DNA of 64,000 nucleotides from Variibacter gotjawalensis (GTDB lineage: Bacteria > Pseudomonadota > Alphaproteobacteria > Rhizobiales > Xanthobacteraceae): assembly GCF_002355335.1 (NCBI RefSeq), contig NZ_AP014946.1, forward strand, positions 124,001 to 188,000, given 5' to 3'. The notes under the pieces are model-generated. The model searched no databases. It was given only the letters and a program-made list of their open reading frames with translations, and was not told the origin of the DNA. Each line of letters starts with the position of its first letter. Within the stretch, counting starts at the first letter, position 1. The position numbers and the translations under genes are program-made. Of the stretch, positions 11,452 through 20,518 are shown in pieces.

Positions 11452-13818
11452 CTAAGGCCTCCTTCGGATGTACCTAAAGGCAGACTTCGCGAGCATGTAG
11501 AATCTTGGATACGGCAGCAACCGGTCGCGAAGGAGTATTTTCGCCGCAAGTATCATGTTTGAGAAGGGAGCGGCGCCGACTAAATGATGTTGTGGCTGAT
11601 CAACTAGCGCCCAGGCCAGAACATTGAGCAGGTCGCGATCTGCTCCATGGCGAACGAACGATTCTCGCACAAACAAATCTCGATCAGTGATCATTTCGGA
11701 TTCATCAACTGCATTCCGAAAGACAAAGAAAATATCCGATAGAGTCTTGATCTCGGCCTCACTCAGTGTGCCAAAGCGCCGCGCTAAAATTTGCATGCAT
11801 TCAGCGCGGTGTGCGCGGACATTGCCTGAGACACCCCCGAGCGAAAAGTTAATCGTCCGTTCGTTCGTGTAAACGAACTGAACCCCCGCTTCTAGGCAAT
11901 CCATTATCCACTGAAAATCCGCAGCAATCTTCAACGTTTCATCATAGGGGCCGGAGGCTTCGTAAGCGCTTCTCGTTGCATAAATGCCGTTGTGACAGAC
12001 ATTAGCGCATTTGAAATATGAACCCGGGTGAACGAACGCAGGCGGCCAAGCCAGCGGGCCATCAAGCGTCTCAACTCGCGCTGCCGTCAAAAGTAAATTG
12101 GCACCCGATTTGGTGGAAATGCGATTCACCGCAGTCTTCGCAGCATCGGGCTCTAACCAGTCATCGGAATTCAGCACGCAAATTAGTTCACCCCGCGCAA
12201 GCGGAATTATTTTGTTCAAGGCATTATACAGCCCGGTGTCAGGCGCTGATGCGTAATAGTCGATCTCCCTGTCATAGCGACGAATGACCTGGAGCGTGTC
12301 ATCCGTAGATGCTCCGTCGAGAATGACGTGCTCGACAAGTGGGTAAGTTTGCGACCGCACGCTTTCGATTGCTCGCGAAAGCGTGGCAGCATTGTTTCGA
12401 ACGATAGTGACATAGCTCACGAGAGGATTCGACGACAATTTCGCCAACGGCTGAACCAATCGGCGACCGCCCTCGGCCAACAGGCCCTCATCACTTTGCA
12501 ACCGATCCGACCACATTGGCCAGTTTCGCTCGCCGTGCGGTCTGCTCGCTCCCACCGAAAAACTTGGGCCGATTGAGCCGTTAACACGCACGTCCAAGTT
12601 GGCAATGTTTGCGCCGCTAACTGAACGAGTTTTTCGGACCGAAGAACCGGGCCACGCACCTCGCGGTGGAAGGTTAATGGGGCGCAGGAGATGACGCTGG
12701 TGCGCGTGAGCGAGTCGTTCCACCACCAGTTGCGCAGCTACATCCCAATTGAATAGCTTGGAGCGTGCTAAACCTCGCTCAGAAAGCGATCGTCTTAGCT
12801 CAGCATCGAAAACGATCGATCTGAACGCATCGCGAACTGCGCGTTTATCTTCAGCAACGATCAAGAGGCCTGCATCGCCTACGACCTCTGGAAGAGATGA
12901 GTTGGCAGAACAAATAACGGGGGTACCGCATGACATCGCCTCTAAAGGAGGCAACCCAAAACCCTCGTAAAGAGACATGTAAATAAAGCACAAAGCATCG
13001 CTGTAGAGCGCAGACAGGTCTTCCTCATCGACAAACCCTGTGATGATGATTCGATCGCGCCATCTCGATTCAGAAAGCGCAGACTCAAATTTCTCGAGCT
13101 TCCAACCTTTCATCCCGGCAAGCACAAGATGTAGATTGCTGTGCGGATTCTCATCAAGAAATTCCGCAAAAGTCGAAACGACTTGCTCCAGATTCTTTCT
13201 AACTTCCAACGTTGCAACGCTGAGTACGTATGGCAAACCAACTGGTATCTGGTACTTGCGACGCATCGCAGCTCGATCTACGTCCGACGAATTTGGCTGA
13301 AACGACGAGCCTGCGGCTAACGGGATGACAGTGATTTGTTGCGGCGCCAAATCCGGCCTAACGGACAGCAAATCTTGTTTAGTGAAATTCGAGATGGCGA
13401 AGATCTCGGTGTCATCGTCTAAGCTATCGATTATGCTCGCCACCTCGGCGGCTGCCTCATGCGTAAAGAATTCGGGATGCTTGATCGCTATTAGATCGTA
13501 AACGATATGCGCGTGAAGAACGCTGCGGTCCTCCAACCATGAAGGTGGTGCTACACCAAACGGCGAGAGCAAAATATCTTGAGATGCCCTCAGCCGTTTC
13601 GTTGTCAATCTGCTCTGTTCAGCGGTTGTTTGAGCGCAAGAAGAAAACTGCCACGCGGTCGATTCGCCACCGTTTCTGAAAGCTAACGTTGTGCGAAATT
13701 GCGGTGATTTCGCAATGCGCGGAAACAGTTCATCGCAAACGCGGTGGATACCCGTTTTGAGCCCTTGTTCGAGCACATACATATCAAGCGCGAGGCGTGG
13801 GCGGTAATTCTCAGTCAT
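11452..13818 (-). CDS. Two-domain glycosyltransferase, GT4 fused to GT2
   Basis: 788 residues with two catalytic domains. Residues about 1-375 form a GT-B fold of the GT4 type; the key motif YEGFGLPPLEAMSCGTPV (284-301) carries the donor-binding E285 and E293. A linker of about 80 residues follows. Residues about 465-700 form a GT-A fold of the GT2 type: VSYVTIVRNNAATLSRAIES at the N-terminal strand, DGASTDDT (501-508) and the metal-binding LNSDDW (549-554). The protein would add two successive sugars, or one sugar and its partner, during O-unit assembly. It is first gene of the operon with the GT4-like gene and fcl, and ends with AGGAGG coding sequence that doubles as the next gene's ribosome binding site. 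Confidence 0.88.
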   Translation of the reverse strand: MTENYRPRLALDMYVLEQGLKTGIHRVCDELFPRIAKSPQFRTTLAFRNGGESTAWQFSSCAQTTAEQSRLTTKRLRASQDILLSPFGVAPPSWLEDRSVLHAHIVYDLIAIKHPEFFTHEAAAEVASIIDSLDDDTEIFAISNFTKQDLLSVRPDLAPQQITVIPLAAGSSFQPNSSDVDRAAMRRKYQIPVGLPYVLSVATLEVRKNLEQVVSTFAEFLDENPHSNLHLVLAGMKGWKLEKFESALSESRWRDRIIITGFVDEEDLSALYSDALCFIYMSLYEGFGLPPLEAMSCGTPVICSANSSLPEVVGDAGLLIVAEDKRAVRDAFRSIVFDAELRRSLSERGLARSKLFNWDVAAQLVVERLAHAHQRHLLRPINLPPRGAWPGSSVRKTRSVSGANIANLDVRVNGSIGPSFSVGASRPHGERNWPMWSDRLQSDEGLLAEGGRRLVQPLAKLSSNPLVSYVTIVRNNAATLSRAIESVRSQTYPLVEHVILDGASTDDTLQVIRRYDREIDYYASAPDTGLYNALNKIIPLARGELICVLNSDDWLEPDAAKTAVNRISTKSGANLLLTAARVETLDGPLAWPPAFVHPGSYFKCANVCHNGIYATRSAYEASGPYDETLKIAADFQWIMDCLEAGVQFVYTNERTINFSLGGVSGNVRAHRAECMQILARRFGTLSEAEIKTLSDIFFVFRNAVDESEMITDRDLFVRESFVRHGADRDLLNVLAWALVDQPQHHLVGAAPFSNMILAAKILLRDRLLPYPRFYMLAKSAFRYIRRRP

Positions 13819-14184
13819 TCGTCTCGATCAGTGTCAACGTATGCCATCGGGCTGTTGCGCCGGTGTCACTTCCCTATAGCTCAGCGACGAGCCAACGATG
13901 GTCTAGCTTATGAGTTTCGCGTAACTCAAACACCACATTGGGTCTGCTTGCATTAGTGCAGAAGTCCGCTAACTGCAGCGAAGGGAGTGAAAGCCCGTAT
14001 TCCACTAAGCAGAGCTCGTGATCAGCGTTTCTCTGCTGATGGGTTCTAGCGGCCGCATTAGTCAGTAGCCTTAGTGAATTGCAAGCGGATGTAGACTGGA
14101 TTAGACGTCTTGGAACCGCGGGGTCGCAAAGCCGCGTTAGCGGATAATGCTATGCTGCACCTCAAGGGATGCCGACAGGGTGAT
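13819..14184. other. Divergent intergenic region, no gene seen
   Basis: 366 bases between the divergent glycosyltransferase operon and the ABC exporter genes. It should contain both promoters. No RNA gene, repeat or convincing reading frame was found. The wzm frame is open upstream to 14110, but an ATG with AGGG at 14177-14180 marks the likelier start at 14185. Confidence 0.5.
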
Positions 14185-14985
14185 ATGACGGATACGATAT
14201 GGCAACGTGCCATCGAAGATTTTCGTGGAGCCCTGCAACGCCGCCATTTGGCAACGACGCTTGCAACACAGGACATCAAACAGCGATACAATAGGTCTCG
14301 GATTGGAGCGTTTTGGCTATCAATCAACATGCTTGTGTTGGTGGGAGCGCTTGGATTTGTTTTTGGCACCCTTTTCCGCACCCCGATGCAGGAATTCTTG
14401 CCTTTCTTGACAGCGGGCATGATCGTTTGGGGGTTTATTCTTTCATGCCTAACCGAAGGGTGTACGGCGTTCATTGCTTCGGAAGGGATTATCCTTCAAG
14501 TCAGGATGCCCCTAACGACCCACATCCTGCGCACCGTTGAGCGTAACCTTTTCATTCTTGCACATAATATTCTAATCCTACCGTTAGTCATGTTGGCTGT
14601 CGGCGCATCTTTCCACTGGACAACAATCCTCGCAGTTCCTGGTATTATATTACTGTCGCTTAATCTGCTTTGGATGGTGATGGTTTTGGCGATTGTTTGC
14701 ACGCGGTTTCGCGACATGACCCAAATCATCCAAAACTTCCTCCAAGTTTCTTTCTATTTAACTCCAATCGTTTGGATGCCAAAAGCGTTACCTACTGGTG
14801 CGCCAAGTCGCCTACTTGAGCTCAACCCATTCTTGCATCTCATTGCGATCGTGCGTGACCCGCTTTTGGGCAACCCGTTGTCTGGGCGCTCTTGGATTTT
14901 CTGCCTCGGCCTTTTGTTCATTGGGACTATCGCAGCTGCTGGAATGTTCGGTGCATTTCGCCGCCGAATTGCGTACTGGTTGTAA
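14185..14985 (+). CDS. wzm: ABC-2 type polysaccharide export permease
   Basis: 266 residues from the ATG at 14185. It has six hydrophobic segments characteristic of the ABC-2 polysaccharide exporter family (Wzm/KpsM/RfbA-type), with a long loop after the second. Two family regions are visible: the N-terminal DIKQRYNRSRIGAFW amphipathic helix before the first membrane segment, and the C-terminal LNPFLHLIAIVRDPLLG stretch. With the ATPase starting six bases downstream it would form a Wzm2-Wzt2 pump that moves a finished, lipid-linked glycan across the inner membrane. A short ATPase partner is more like capsule or terminator-free O-antigen exporters. Confidence 0.9.
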   Translation: MTDTIWQRAIEDFRGALQRRHLATTLATQDIKQRYNRSRIGAFWLSINMLVLVGALGFVFGTLFRTPMQEFLPFLTAGMIVWGFILSCLTEGCTAFIASEGIILQVRMPLTTHILRTVERNLFILAHNILILPLVMLAVGASFHWTTILAVPGIILLSLNLLWMVMVLAIVCTRFRDMTQIIQNFLQVSFYLTPIVWMPKALPTGAPSRLLELNPFLHLIAIVRDPLLGNPLSGRSWIFCLGLLFIGTIAAAGMFGAFRRRIAYWL

Positions 14986-14991
14986 TAGTCA

Positions 14992-15732
14992 ATGGCGCTA
15001 GTTCTCCTCGACAACGTCTCGGTCGATTTTCCTGTCTACAACGCCCCAAGCAGGTCGTTGAAAAACCGCATGTTGAGTGTTGCTACCGGTGGCGCAATTG
15101 ATCGTCGGCACGATGGTCATGTCGTAGTTCGCGCAATAAATGGTCTCTCACTTACTCTTAAAGAGGGAGAGCGCATTGGGTTGATCGGCCACAACGGTTC
15201 GGGTAAGACAACGCTTCTGCGGGTGTTGTCAGGCATCTACTATCCCTCAAGGGGCAGCGCTAAGATCGACGGCAATTGCGTGTCGCTTATCAATATCTCG
15301 CTAGGCATTGATCCCGAAGCTTCCGGCTACGAAAATATTCGCCTGCGCTCTGTCATGATGGGTATGACGGCCGACGAGCTGGCTAAATGTAGGGATGAGA
15401 TTGCTAGCTTTTCGGGCTTGGGTGACTTTTTGGAAATGCCGTTTCGTACCTACTCTAGTGGCATGCAACTCCGCCTTGCATTTGCGGTTTCAACAGCGAT
15501 CCGTCCGGAAATTTTGATCATGGATGAATGGCTTTCAACTGGGGATGAGGCTTTCAAGGAGCGTGCCGAAAAGCGGATGCGCGATGTCGTTGACGCGACG
15601 AAGATCCTCGTTCTAGCTAGTCATTCGCGCGAACTCCTCGAAACCAATTGCAATCGCGTTATTTGGTTAGAACACGGGCGCGTGAAGATGGACGGCGCTC
15701 CAGCAACCGTGTTGCCGGCCTATTTTGGATAG
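14992..15732 (+). CDS. wzt: Polysaccharide export ABC ATPase
   Basis: 246 residues with Walker A GHNGSGKTT (66-74), the signature region YSSGMQLRLAF (about 155) and Walker B ILIMDEW (about 177), followed by a switch histidine in ASHSREL. It energises the Wzm permease encoded six bases upstream. It ends soon after the nucleotide-binding domain and so lacks the C-terminal carbohydrate-binding domain found in long Wzt proteins of the E. coli O8/O9 type. By that criterion export would not depend on a modified chain terminus. Last A/T-leaning gene of the island before the composition becomes GC-rich. Confidence 0.92.
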   Translation: MALVLLDNVSVDFPVYNAPSRSLKNRMLSVATGGAIDRRHDGHVVVRAINGLSLTLKEGERIGLIGHNGSGKTTLLRVLSGIYYPSRGSAKIDGNCVSLINISLGIDPEASGYENIRLRSVMMGMTADELAKCRDEIASFSGLGDFLEMPFRTYSSGMQLRLAFAVSTAIRPEILIMDEWLSTGDEAFKERAEKRMRDVVDATKILVLASHSRELLETNCNRVIWLEHGRVKMDGAPATVLPAYFG

Positions 15733-15886
15733 GCGAGCGATGATGATGTCCGCCGAGACTGAACGGTTTGGTGGCGGAAATTACCTGCATTCAATAGTCC
15801 GCTACTGAGGATCGAAACGCAGGAAAATTCTTGCCAACGAGAACATAATTCCTAAAGCGACGACATCGGAATATTAAGAGGCTGCT

Positions 15887-16951
15887 ATGAAAACGGCGCT
15901 TGTGACGGGTGCAACGGGCCAAGACGGCTTCTATCTGACCGAATTTCTGCTCGCGAAAGGCTATGCGGTTCACGGCGTGAAGCGCCGCTCGAGCTCGTTC
16001 AATACGTCGCGTGTCGATCGCTTTCTTCACGATGCGGTTGAGAACGGAACGCCCTACTATCTTCACTACGGCGACCTCACGGACAGCACAAACCTGATCC
16101 GGCTGATCCAGTCGATCCAACCGGACGAGATTTACAACCTCGCGGCGCAGTCGCACGTTGCCGTCAGCTTCGAAACACCCGAATACACCGCCAACGCGGA
16201 CGCCACCGGAACGCTGCGCATCCTTGAGGCGCTGCGCATTCTTGGTCTGACCGAGAAGACGCGCTTCTATCAGGCCTCGACGTCCGAGCTTTATGGCAAG
16301 GTCGTCGAGATACCACAGAGCGAGAAATCGCCGTTTTATCCACGCTCGCCTTATGGCGTGGCGAAGCTTTACGGCTATTGGATTACGGTGAACTACCGCG
16401 AGGCCTACGGCATTCACGGCTCGAACGGCATCCTGTTCAACCACGAGAGCCCGCACCGCGGCGAAACCTTCGTGACGCGCAAGATTACACGCGCAGTGTC
16501 GAGCATTCACCATGGCCTGCAGGATAAACTCCTGCTCGGCAACCTCAACGCGATGCGCGACTGGGGCCACGCCCGCGATTATGTCGAGGGCATGTGGTTG
16601 ATACTCCAGCAAGAGCAAGGCGACGACTACGTCCTCGCGACCGGCGAGATGCACAGCGTTCGCGAATTTGTCGAGCTGTCGTTCCGCCACATCGGCCGCG
16701 AGATCGTCTGGCGCGGTAAGGATCTCGAAGAACAAGGGGTCGACGCCAAGACGGGTGATGTCCTGGTGGCGGTCGACCCGCGCTACTTCCGTCCGACCGA
16801 GGTCGAGCAACTTGTAGGCGACCCGACCAAGGCCCGGACGAAACTCGGCTGGACGCACAGCACGCCCTTCCCGGAACTCGTCCGCGAGATGGTCGAAAGC
16901 GACCTCGTGGAAGTGCTGGAAGAACACAAGAGGTTGTTCCGCGATGTCTGA
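15887..16951 (+). CDS. gmd: GDP-mannose 4,6-dehydratase (second copy)
   Basis: 354 residues, the length of the E. coli-type enzyme. Cofactor loop [10 protein letters not shown] (from residue 8), [15 protein letters not shown]-binding segment, the STSELYGK region, and the catalytic [10 protein letters not shown] are all intact. [14 protein letters not shown] and [10 protein letters not shown] are diagnostic. A GAGG lies before the ATG. It differs from the 1424-2404 copy in length, sequence and GC-rich codon use. Its last bases overlap the ATG of a degenerate fcl, so this was once a gmd-fcl operon whose second gene died. The product can still be used by the intact fcl at 9365-10390 or by rmd. 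Confidence 0.95.
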   Translation: MKTALVTGATGQDGFYLTEFLLAKGYAVHGVKRRSSSFNTSRVDRFLHDAVENGTPYYLHYGDLTDSTNLIRLIQSIQPDEIYNLAAQSHVAVSFETPEYTANADATGTLRILEALRILGLTEKTRFYQASTSELYGKVVEIPQSEKSPFYPRSPYGVAKLYGYWITVNYREAYGIHGSNGILFNHESPHRGETFVTRKITRAVSSIHHGLQDKLLLGNLNAMRDWGHARDYVEGMWLILQQEQGDDYVLATGEMHSVREFVELSFRHIGREIVWRGKDLEEQGVDAKTGDVLVAVDPRYFRPTEVEQLVGDPTKARTKLGWTHSTPFPELVREMVESDLVEVLEEHKRLFRDV

Positions 16952-17832
16952 TGCGCCGGACGCCGTTGCCGCTGAGGGCCGCACGTAATTCTCTTTCGAG
17001 TCCTTACGGCGACACGCCAGGACGCGGACCTCACCAGTCAAACGGAAACCGAGCGTAGGCTTGACGCTCAACGCCCGGACGCGATCGTACCCGCGGCGGC
17101 CAAGGTAGGTGGCATTCTCGTGAACTCCACCTACCCGGCGGATTTCCTCGACCAAAATCTCGCAATCGCACTCAACGTCGTTCGCGCGGCTCACGCTGTC
17201 GGCGTGCGCATGCTCCTGTTTCTCGGCTCCACATGCATCTATCCGAAGTTGGCACCTCAGCCGATGATCGAAGATGTCCTGCTCACCGGTCCGCTTGAGG
17301 CGATCAACGAGTGGTACGCCATCGTCAAGATTGCCGGCATCAAACTCTGTCAGGCTTATCGGCTGCACGGTTCCGATTTCATCTCGGCGCAACCGACGAA
17401 CCTTTACGGCCCGAACGACAACCGCGATTCAGGATCGAGCCACGTGATGGCGGCGCTGATCGCGAAGATCGTTCATGCCAAGCGCGCTGGTAAAAATAGA
17501 GTGACTTTGTGGGCATCGGCACGCCGCGCCAAGAATCATTGCACGCCGACGACCTCGCCGACGTGTGTGTCTATCTTATGAAGAACTACAGCGGTCCGAC
17601 GCCGCTCAATATCGGCACTTGAACCGACATCACGATCCGCGAACTAGCCGAAGTCATCGCCGAAATGGTCGGATGGCAGGGCCAGTTCGCATACGACAAG
17701 ACCAAGCCGGATGAAACGCCGCGCAAAGACGTCTCACGCATCAGTGCGCTGGGCTAGCAGGCGCGGATTGGCCTGAAAGATGGAATTGCGCGGACAGTGA
17801 CAGCCTACTCCGGCATCGAACGTGAGGTTTAG
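16944..17832 (+). pseudogene. fcl: Decayed GDP-L-fucose synthase
   Basis: An fcl-like start (ATG at 16944, overlapping gmd) runs [13 protein letters not shown] and then breaks. The Rossmann loop is missing, so a deletion has removed the N-terminal cofactor site. From about 17000 a long stretch matches fcl: RPDAIVPAAAKVGGILVN, FLGSTCIYP, LLTGPLEAINEWYAIVKIAG and PTNLYGPNDN. A one-base loss in the G run at 17511-17513 shifts the frame. The other frame then continues [20 protein letters not shown] to an in-frame TGA at 17620-17622, where the family has a glycine codon. Reading goes on to a TAG at 17755-17757, where tryptophan is expected after LG, and to a final stop at 17830-17832. At least four disabling lesions are present. 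Function is probably covered by the intact fcl at 9365-10390. Confidence 0.9.
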
Positions 17833-17920
17833 TCGGCCGCGGAACCTGCCTGTGTCAAGTCGACCAGATTCATGGGAACCAATACCCGTGCTCGCGCTTA
17901 TCTGCCGTGGAGTATCCACC

Positions 17921-18979
17921 ATGGCGCTTGTCGAGACCCTGCCCGCCCCCGACGCCAATACCCGCAAGCTCGCGCGGAGCCTTAAACTTAAACACGTCGC
18001 CGCCGAAACCCTAAGCATCCGCCGCCGGCGGCTCGGTGAGCGCTTCAGCTACCAGACCGCCAAAGGCATCACGATCAAGGATCGCGAGACCCTAGCGCGT
18101 CTGAAAAGCCTCGCGGTGCCGCCCGCCTACGAAGACGTGCTCTACGCCGAGGACCCTCGCGCCCACATTCAGGCGATCGGGCGCGATGCCGCAGGACGTT
18201 TGCAATATCGGTATCATCCGGATTGGCAGAAGGTCCGCGAGATGCGCAAATCCGCGCGCCTCGCGCGGCTCGCCGAAGCGCTGCCACGTATCCGCCGCGC
18301 CGTCGGTCGTTATCTTGGTGAAGCCGAACCAAGCCGCGCGTTGGCGCTTGCCGCCGTCGTCGATCTTGTCGCGCGTAGCGCCATCCGGCCCGGCAGCGAA
18401 AGCTACGCGAAGCTGCGCGGCACGCGCGGCGCAGCGACGCTGCTGAAGTCGAACGTCAGTGTGCAGGGCGACACGATCACGCTGAAATTCCGCGCCAAGG
18501 GCGGCAAAAACGTCGTGAAGAGCTTTGCGGCACCTCGCCTGTGCGAGGCGCTCGCGGTGCTCCGCCAAGTGCCGGGCCGCCGCCTCTTCCAATTCCGCAA
18601 CGAGGCCGGCGACGTCCGCATGGTGACGGCACGCGAAGTCAACGTATTCCTCCGTGAGATTGCCGAAACACGCATTTCATTGAAGGACTTTCGCACGCTT
18701 CTTGCGTCCGTCAGCGTGCTCGAGGCGCTCGCCAAGGTAACCCCGGCGACCTCGAAACGCGCTCGGCGCAGCCAGGTGCTGGAAGCCATCCGGGCCGCTG
18801 CCGAGGATCTTTCCAACACACCCGCGATCTGCGCAAAAAGCTACGTCCACGAGACGGTGGTCGCCGCCTTCGAGGAGGGCGTCTTGGAAGAATTCGCCGA
18901 CGCGCTGCGGGCGACCCGCTCGCCGGCCAAGCGCGAGCAGGTCCTGGCCGAGGTCATCGCCACGGCTGCTGCGGCCTGA
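17921..18979 (+). CDS. DNA topoisomerase IB, poxvirus/bacterial type
   Basis: 352 residues from the ATG at 17921, which has GGAG just upstream; an upstream in-frame extension to 17822 lies in pseudogene sequence. It relaxes supercoils through a transient 3'-phosphotyrosine link and needs no ATP. The catalytic pentad region is visible: RPGSESYAKL, the conserved LKDFRT (family KDFRTW), and SYVHETVV with the likely nucleophile at Tyr308. Bacterial TopIB of this size is frequent in Hyphomicrobiales. It lies 43 bases upstream of a Ku gene on the same strand, which suggests co-expression with end-joining proteins. Confidence 0.92.
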   Translation: MALVETLPAPDANTRKLARSLKLKHVAAETLSIRRRRLGERFSYQTAKGITIKDRETLARLKSLAVPPAYEDVLYAEDPRAHIQAIGRDAAGRLQYRYHPDWQKVREMRKSARLARLAEALPRIRRAVGRYLGEAEPSRALALAAVVDLVARSAIRPGSESYAKLRGTRGAATLLKSNVSVQGDTITLKFRAKGGKNVVKSFAAPRLCEALAVLRQVPGRRLFQFRNEAGDVRMVTAREVNVFLREIAETRISLKDFRTLLASVSVLEALAKVTPATSKRARRSQVLEAIRAAAEDLSNTPAICAKSYVHETVVAAFEEGVLEEFADALRATRSPAKREQVLAEVIATAAAA

Positions 18980-19022
18980 TAGAATCGCGGCCGAATCCCT
19001 TGGGAGACATCCCGGAGACGAC

Positions 19023-19826
19023 ATGCCGCCGCGTTCATTCTGGAAGGGCTACCTCAAGCTGTCGCTCGTGACCTGCCCGGTCGCGATGGTGCCCGCGACG
19101 ACGGACAACGAAAAGGTCCGCTTCCACACGCTGAACCGGAAAACCGGCAATCGTGTCGTCAGCCAATACGTCGACTCCGAGACGGGAAAGCCTGTCGATC
19201 AGGACAACGAAGTGCGCGGCTATGAGCGCGCCGAGAACGAATACGTCCAGCTCGAGGACGACGAGATCGATGCGGTCGCGCTCGAGAGCACGCGCACAAT
19301 CGACATCGACATGTTCGTGCCGCGCGAGAGCATCGAGTGGATCTGGTACGACAAACCGCACTATCTCACACCGGACGATCCAGTCGGCGAAGAGGCGTTT
19401 TCCGTCATTCGCGACGCGATGGCGGCGACCAACATGGTCGGGATCTCGCGGCTCGTGATGTACCGCCGAGAGCGCGCCGTGATGCTGGTGCCGCGCGACA
19501 ATGGCATCGTGCTGTGGACGCTGCGTTATGGCGAGGAAGTGCGCGATCCGAATGCGTATTTCGGCGACATGAAGTCGAGCAAACCTGACTCGAAGCTGAT
19601 GCCGCTCGTGAAGCAGCTGATCGACGAGCGCACCAAAGAGTGGACGCCAAAAATGGTCGACGATCCCGTGCAGGATCGTCTGCTCGACATCATCGCGGAC
19701 AAGCAGAAGGGCAAGAAGCGTAGCGCGAAGACGAAGGCCGCGCCGGCGCCCGAAACATCCGGCAATGTCATCAACATCATGGATGCGCTGAAGAAGTCGA
19801 TCGCGGCCGGAGCCAAGAAGAAATAA
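19023..19826 (+). CDS. ku: Non-homologous end joining protein Ku (first copy)
   Basis: 267 residues. The N-terminal RSFWKGYLKLSLVTCPVAM is the bacterial Ku beta-barrel start, and the core includes the ring-forming DNA-binding region. A short basic tail (KGKKRSAKTK) precedes a terminal NVINIMDALKKSI helix and KKK. Ku homodimers or heterodimers thread onto broken DNA ends and recruit LigD. It lies between topoisomerase IB and a HAD phosphatase on the plus strand. A second Ku (25002-25862) is encoded beside ligD on the other strand. The two proteins differ in tail length, so they may form separate dimers or a heterodimer, as reported for some rhizobial Ku pairs. Confidence 0.94.
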   Translation: MPPRSFWKGYLKLSLVTCPVAMVPATTDNEKVRFHTLNRKTGNRVVSQYVDSETGKPVDQDNEVRGYERAENEYVQLEDDEIDAVALESTRTIDIDMFVPRESIEWIWYDKPHYLTPDDPVGEEAFSVIRDAMAATNMVGISRLVMYRRERAVMLVPRDNGIVLWTLRYGEEVRDPNAYFGDMKSSKPDSKLMPLVKQLIDERTKEWTPKMVDDPVQDRLLDIIADKQKGKKRSAKTKAAPAPETSGNVINIMDALKKSIAAGAKKK

Positions 19827-19863
19827 CCGTGCGGTTTAGTACGAACTTCGGACGCTGCTTCAG

Positions 19864-20517
19864 ATGAGCGTTTCACCATTCCTACGCGACGCGATCGGCT
19901 GCTGGGCGGAAGCGCGCGCGCATAATGCCGAGCGCTTCCGCGGCAAGCCGGCGTTGTTTCTCGATCGCGACGGTGTCGTGATCGAGGAGAAGAACTACAT
20001 CGCCGATCCGAAAGACGTGCGCCTGCATGGCGACGTCGCGAAGACGATAGCAGCGGTCAACCAGCTGGATTGTCCCGTCGTTATCGTCACGAACCAGTCG
20101 GGCATCGCGCGCGGTTATTTCGACTGGACGGCGTTCGCGCGCGTGATGACTCGAACGTACGATGACCTTGCGGCGTACGGCGCGACCATCGACTTCGTTT
20201 ACGCTTGCGGTTTCCACGACAGCGGCAAAGGCCCACTCGGCGTGGCCGATCATCCGTGGCGGAAGCCGAACCCCGGCATGCTTCTCGAAGCCGCTGCCGA
20301 TATCGGCTTAGATCTCGTAAAGTCCGTCATAGTCGGAGACAAGGCTGCGGACTTGGCTGCGGCCAAAGCCGCGGGGCTCAGCAACGGCCTTCTTTACGCT
20401 CAAGGATACGGCGCAGATGCCAAGGAGCAGTCGTCTGCTCGCGCGCTTGAAAACAATGCATTCAAAGTCGACGTGATCGAGCGGCTGACTGCCGACACGA
20501 TTCGATCTCTTCGCTGA
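19864..20517 (+). CDS. HAD-IIIA phosphatase, GmhB/histidinol-phosphatase-like
   Basis: 217 residues. HAD motif I is FLDRDGVV with nucleophile Asp34 and acid Asp36, motif II is VTNQSG, and motifs III/IV are RKPNPGM and GDKAADL. This layout is that of D-glycero-manno-heptose-1,7-bisphosphate 7-phosphatase (GmhB), an enzyme of LPS core heptose synthesis. The usual zinc-binding Cys/His loop is not conserved: only one Cys (YACGFHD) is seen before RKPNPGM. So either it is a zinc-free relative or the substrate differs. It begins 37 bases after ku on the same strand; a role in end processing is possible but unsupported. It converges with the GGDEF gene, ending one base from its stop. Confidence 0.75.
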   Translation: MSVSPFLRDAIGCWAEARAHNAERFRGKPALFLDRDGVVIEEKNYIADPKDVRLHGDVAKTIAAVNQLDCPVVIVTNQSGIARGYFDWTAFARVMTRTYDDLAAYGATIDFVYACGFHDSGKGPLGVADHPWRKPNPGMLLEAAADIGLDLVKSVIVGDKAADLAAAKAAGLSNGLLYAQGYGADAKEQSSARALENNAFKVDVIERLTADTIRSLR

Positions 20518-20518
20518 A

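Noticed and set aside
15791-17392. 533-codon minus-strand open frame over gmd and the fcl remnant
   Set aside because: Antisense to a canonical Gmd; no family motifs and biased composition.
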